The position numbers and the translations under genes are program-made. Below the pieces are notes generated by a model. It saw nothing but the letters and a program-made list of their open reading frames with translations, was not told the origin of the DNA and did not search any database. This document shows, piece after piece, positions 15,495 through 18,422 of a DNA stretch of 18,422 nucleotides. Every line of letters starts with the position of its first letter. Within the stretch, counting starts at the first letter, position 1. This DNA comes from Thiotrichaceae bacterium (lineage in GTDB: Bacteria > Pseudomonadota > Gammaproteobacteria > Thiotrichales > Thiotrichaceae): positions 1-18,422 of the forward strand of contig JANTHA010000008.1 of the NCBI GenBank assembly GCA_024762625.1, given 5' to 3'.

Positions 15495-17936
15495 TCAAGC
15501 CTTTATTTTTATCGCTTTAAACTGATTCGCCTCTACGCCTTCAGCGCGCTCTTTCCAGGGGTCGATTTGCGCAGGTTTTTGCGAGATCAGGAAGCGTTCG
15601 TAAAGCGCCTTGCGATTTTCCTCATCTTCCAGAATCGCCGCCTTGATTTTGTCCAGACCGACACGCTCTATCCACGGCGCGGTGCGCTCCAGGTAATGCG
15701 CATCTTCCCGGTAGAACTGGCTGAAAGCGCCGCAATATTCAAGCACTTCTTGTTCTGTATCTACCTTGATCAGAAAATCAGTCACGCGCACTTTGATGCC
15801 GCCGTTTCCGCCGACATGAATTTCATAACCGGAATCCACACAGACGACGCCGAAGTCCTTGATGGTCGCCTCAGCGCAGTTGCGCGGACAGCCGGAAACC
15901 GCCAGCTTGTATTTATGCGGCATCCAGGAACCCCAGGTGAGCTCTTCGAGTTTAATGCCAAGTCCAGTTGAATCCTGGGTGCCCATGCGACACCAGGTAT
16001 CGCCTACACAGGTTTTACAGGTGCGCATCGCCTTACCGTAAGCGTGACCTGATACAAAACCAGCCTCGCTCAAGTCTTTCCACATGGCGGGCAAATCTTC
16101 CTTTTTGACGCCAAACATATCAATGCGCTGACCACCTGTGACTTTCATTTCAGGCACATCAAATTTATCCGCGACATCAGCGATCGCGCGCAGGTCTTTC
16201 GGGGTGCAAACGCCGCCAAACATACGCGGCACAACCGAGTAAGTGCCGTCTTTCTGAATATTGCCATGCGCCCGCTCATTAATAAAACGGGACTCGGGAT
16301 CGTTATATTCGGGATATTCGCACAGTAGGTAATAGTTGATCGCCTGGCGACAAACCGCACAGCCATCGTCCGTTTTCCAGTCAAGCGACTTAAACACATC
16401 GTCATGATCCTTGAGCCCCAGCTTGCGAATACCGACGCGCACTTCATCATGGGTCAGTTCGGTACAACCGCACAAAGGCTTTTTACTGGGCGCTTCCGAA
16501 TAGTCGCCGCCCAGGGTATGCGCCAGCAGGGATTCAACCAGGCCGGTACAGGAGCCACAGGAAGCAGACGCCTTTGTATGGGCGCGCACTTCATCCAGGG
16601 TAAACAATTTCTTTTTGGTGATGGCGGTAACAATGTCGCCCTTGCAGATACCGTTACAACCGCAGATTTCAGACTCATCCGGCATATTGGCTACGCGAGT
16701 TTCATCGCCGTGTCCGGCGTCGCCCAGATGCGCCTGACCAAACAGCACAGTGTTTCGGAAATCCGAAATATCGGTGCCATCCTTCATCATCTGGAAATAC
16801 CAGGTGCCGTCGATGGTGTCGCCGTACAAGCAACAGCCAATGATTTTATTATTGCGGATCACCAGTTTTTTGTATGTACCGCCAGCGACATCATGGAACA
16901 ACAACTCATCAGTATCTTCATCGCCATGAAAATCACCCGCCGAGAACAGGTCAATGCCGGTTACTTTGAGCATGGTGGAGGTTACCGTGCCTTCATAACG
17001 CGCATAACCCAGTTCAGCCAGATGATTGGCCGCAACTTTTGCCTGCTCAAACAGGGGCGCTACCAGACCATAAGTGACGCCGCGATGTTGCACGCATTCG
17101 CCCACCGAGTAAATGCTCGGATCGAAGGTCTGCATGGTGTCGCTGACTACGATGCCGCGCTCACAATGCAAACCAGCATGCTGTGCAAGCTCAATATTGG
17201 GTTTGATGCCTACCGCCATGACCAGCAGATCGGCGTCAATTTCTGAACCATCGGTGAAGCGCAATCCGCTGACGCGTTCATCGCCCAGTATTTCTTCTGT
17301 CTGGTGATCCATCAGGAACTTCATGCCTTTTTCTTCCAGCGACGCCTGCAGCATTTTGGCGGCGGGTTCATCCAGCTGACGCTCCATCAAGGTGCTCATG
17401 ATATGCACAACAGTGACATCCATACCCTGTTTCATCAAGCCATTGGCGGCTTCCAGTCCGAGCAAGCCACCGCCAATAACCACTGCTTTTTTGTAATGCT
17501 GCGCTGCTTCAACCATTGTATCGACGTCTTTTACGTCGCGAAAACCGATTACGCCATATTTATCAGCGCCTGGCAGCGGCAGCATAAATGACGTCGAGCC
17601 TGTAGCGATCAGTAGCTTGTCATAGGGAACGACTGTTCCATCTTCCGCCGTCACCTCTTTGCGGGTGCGGTGAATTTCGGTAACTTTATTACCCTTTTCA
17701 AAACGGATGTTATTTTGCCGATACCAGTCATCGTCATTAAGCATGACTTCTTCAAGCGTTTTCTCATTCGCCAGAACCGGAGAAAGCATGATCCGGTTGT
17801 AGTTTCCATAAGGCTCTTCACCGAAAACAGTTATATTGTATTTTTCCGGCTCCAGTTTGAGCAATTCTTCAATGGTGCGCATACCCGCCATGCCATTGCC
17901 AATCAAGACCAGGTTTTGTCTCGAACGTTGATTCAT
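15495..17936 (-). CDS. nirB: Nitrite reductase (NADH) large subunit
   Basis: An 813-residue cytoplasmic enzyme reducing nitrite to ammonium with NADH. Order seen: FAD/NAD(P) reductase (GNGMAG at 13-18; NAD loop VIGGGLLGLEA at 153-163); BFD-type [2Fe-2S] segment with C425, C427, C460, C463; a second BFD-like segment with C489, C491, C526, C529; sulfite/nitrite reductase ferredoxin-like half domain (about 565-625); and sirohaem/[4Fe-4S] ligands C643, C649 (TCVGDTWCR) and C683, C687 (GCPRNC). The ATG at 17934-17936 has AGGAG at 7-nt spacing, and the protein then starts where NirB normally does. Reading from the ATG at 18026 would start upstream of the sigma54 promoter and is rejected. First gene of the operon. 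Confidence 0.97.
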   Translation of the reverse strand: MNQRSRQNLVLIGNGMAGMRTIEELLKLEPEKYNITVFGEEPYGNYNRIMLSPVLANEKTLEEVMLNDDDWYRQNNIRFEKGNKVTEIHRTRKEVTAEDGTVVPYDKLLIATGSTSFMLPLPGADKYGVIGFRDVKDVDTMVEAAQHYKKAVVIGGGLLGLEAANGLMKQGMDVTVVHIMSTLMERQLDEPAAKMLQASLEEKGMKFLMDHQTEEILGDERVSGLRFTDGSEIDADLLVMAVGIKPNIELAQHAGLHCERGIVVSDTMQTFDPSIYSVGECVQHRGVTYGLVAPLFEQAKVAANHLAELGYARYEGTVTSTMLKVTGIDLFSAGDFHGDEDTDELLFHDVAGGTYKKLVIRNNKIIGCCLYGDTIDGTWYFQMMKDGTDISDFRNTVLFGQAHLGDAGHGDETRVANMPDESEICGCNGICKGDIVTAITKKKLFTLDEVRAHTKASASCGSCTGLVESLLAHTLGGDYSEAPSKKPLCGCTELTHDEVRVGIRKLGLKDHDDVFKSLDWKTDDGCAVCRQAINYYLLCEYPEYNDPESRFINERAHGNIQKDGTYSVVPRMFGGVCTPKDLRAIADVADKFDVPEMKVTGGQRIDMFGVKKEDLPAMWKDLSEAGFVSGHAYGKAMRTCKTCVGDTWCRMGTQDSTGLGIKLEELTWGSWMPHKYKLAVSGCPRNCAEATIKDFGVVCVDSGYEIHVGGNGGIKVRVTDFLIKVDTEQEVLEYCGAFSQFYREDAHYLERTAPWIERVGLDKIKAAILEDEENRKALYERFLISQKPAQIDPWKERAEGVEANQFKAIKIKA

Positions 17937-17943
17937 GAGAGAA

Positions 17944-17948
17944 CTCCT
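17944..17948 (-). promoter_or_regulatory. Shine-Dalgarno of nirB
   Basis: AGGAG on the minus strand, 7 nt before the ATG at 17936. This decides the nirB start over the longer open frame from 18026. Confidence 0.9.
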
Positions 17949-17975
17949 AAAAATATATTTACTATGATTCATGAA

Positions 17976-17992
17976 AGCAATTTGTATGCCAA
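17976..17992 (-). promoter_or_regulatory. Sigma54 (RpoN) -24/-12 promoter of the nirB operon
   Basis: The minus strand reads TTGGCATACAAATTGCT. Against YTGGCACGRNNNTTGCW it keeps TTGGCA and TTGCT, with GG and GC exactly 10 nt apart. Transcription should start near 17965, leaving a leader of about 29 nt that holds the nirB ribosome site. Sigma54 control is known for nitrate-assimilation operons of enteric bacteria through NtrC. Confidence 0.8.
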
Positions 17993-18033
17993 AACCTAAA
18001 AAAGAGAAAAACATGTAAAAAGTCATCTTTGTC

Positions 18034-18039
18034 TATAAT
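18034..18039 (+). promoter_or_regulatory. Possible -10 box for the divergent exported protein
   Basis: Perfect TATAAT, but the base stretch at the -35 position (18011-18016, ACATGT) is poor. A start near 18046 would give a leader of about 93 nt that covers both presumed NtrC sites. Confidence 0.45.
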
Positions 18040-18075
18040 CATTGAAGGTCTCCACGACAAACCGAATGCGTTAAC

Positions 18076-18090
18076 GTATCTTTATGGTGC
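18076..18090. promoter_or_regulatory. Possible second, weaker NtrC site
   Basis: GTATCTTTATGGTGC: the right half GGTGC is perfect and the left half (GTATC) matches 3 of 5 bases of GCACY-N5-RGTGC. Its centre is 19 bp, about two helical turns, from the stronger site and near -118 relative to the predicted nirB start. Confidence 0.35.
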
Positions 18091-18092
18091 TG

Positions 18093-18111
18093 GCGCACAG
18101 CTTTGGTGCGC
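18093..18111. promoter_or_regulatory. Probable NtrC enhancer site
   Basis: GCGCAC and GTGCGC form a perfect 6-bp palindrome around a 7-nt centre. The core GCAC-N7-GTGC (18095-18109) is the NtrC consensus GCACY-N5-RGTGC with one mismatch (A for Y). Its centre is about 137 bp upstream of the predicted sigma54 start, a normal distance for an enhancer. Confidence 0.6.
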
Positions 18112-18138
18112 AAATAGTGAACACCAATAGGAGAAATA

Positions 18139-18422
18139 ATGATTAGCCTGTTTTCAGATATGCGACGACAATTGCCCTTGGTATTACTCATCAATCTCAT
18201 TTCGCTACCCTCGTTTGCGGATATTAGCCAGACTGTTGATGAAGAAACCGGTCTAAAATCCTGGGTGCTAAAACAGGATGGGCTGGAACTCACCCTGAAG
18301 CAGGCTTATCCTGAACAAATCCTTGCTTTTTACCTGGGCCGTGGATTCCCTAAAGCGATCGCAACACAAATAGCAAACAGCTGCATGTTTCAAACTATCG
18401 TAAAGAATACCCTCGCCACGCA
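18139..18422 (+). CDS. Exported protein of unknown function (partial, cut by window end)
   Basis: The open frame runs from ATG 18139 to the right edge, 94 complete codons plus two bases, with no stop. AGGAGA (18129-18134) at ideal spacing supports the start. Residues 1-27 form a signal peptide (two Arg, then LPLVLLINLISLPSFA, cleavage after SFA). The mature part begins DISQTVDEETGLKSW and includes QAYPEQILAFYLGRGFP and a lone C82. I do not recognise the family from this fragment. It is divergent from nirB with a 202-bp shared control region. Confidence 0.8.
   Translation, partial: MISLFSDMRRQLPLVLLINLISLPSFADISQTVDEETGLKSWVLKQDGLELTLKQAYPEQILAFYLGRGFPKAIATQIANSCMFQTIVKNTLAT

Noticed and set aside
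16404..17246. 280-residue plus-strand open frame inside nirB
   Set aside because: Antisense to conserved NirB coding sequence, and no recognisable motif.
17937..18026. Upstream extension of nirB by 30 residues
   Set aside because: It would begin before the sigma54 promoter. The ATG at 17936 has a proper Shine-Dalgarno and the normal NirB N-terminus.
1..18422. CRISPR array or full insertion sequence
   Set aside because: No regularly spaced direct repeats and no transposase or integrase reading frame were found. The repeats present are palindromic or inverted.

Overview
The window looks like chromosomal DNA of a gammaproteobacterium with a moderate G+C content (by eye somewhat under 50%). Evidence: a proteobacterial-type tRNA-Phe with encoded CCA; RibF, TrmL, YjjV-like TatD and TPMT-type proteins of gammaproteobacterial style; MuiA and DsrE2-like proteins; and several kinds of short palindromic intergenic repeats. 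A free-living aquatic methylotroph or sulfur oxidiser would fit, but nothing here proves the genus.

Layout. 1-290: composite repeat with three strong hairpins, no gene. 577-1089: soluble DsrE-type sulfur-relay-like protein, with a perfectly palindromic terminator shared with the convergent MuiA-family secreted protein (1164-2891). 2978-3278 and 6475-6775: two copies of one 301-bp element with terminal inverted repeats, in opposite orientation, bracketing a block of tatD-like (YjjV), a membrane-anchored unknown, a CDF metal transporter, and convergent ribF. Each copy abuts the start codon of the gene next to it. 6779-7243: trmL. 7300-7445: sigma70 promoter and tRNA-Phe(GAA). 7487-8065: TPMT-like methyltransferase. 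8182-10512: large secreted glycoside-hydrolase-like protein with a proline-rich linker. 10513-10743: palindromic repeat.

10744-17936 is a minus-strand nitrogen-assimilation operon in the order nirB, nirD, nasA (narB-type molybdoenzyme), then a fusion of a four-cluster DmsB-type ferredoxin to a DmsC-type membrane anchor. NirBD would reduce nitrite to ammonium with NADH. The nitrate reductase appears wired to the quinol pool through the fused DmsBC subunit rather than to NADH or soluble ferredoxin. Upstream of nirB there is an excellent -24/-12 sigma54 promoter (17976-17992), and about 137 bp further upstream a GCAC-N7-GTGC palindrome matching the NtrC site consensus, so the operon is probably switched on by nitrogen limitation. 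A divergent gene for an exported unknown protein starts at 18139 and runs off the right edge; its leader overlaps the presumed NtrC sites.

The most interesting points are the quinol-linked NasA-DmsBC arrangement with its NtrC/sigma54 control region, and the inverted pair of 301-bp elements sitting at start codons.
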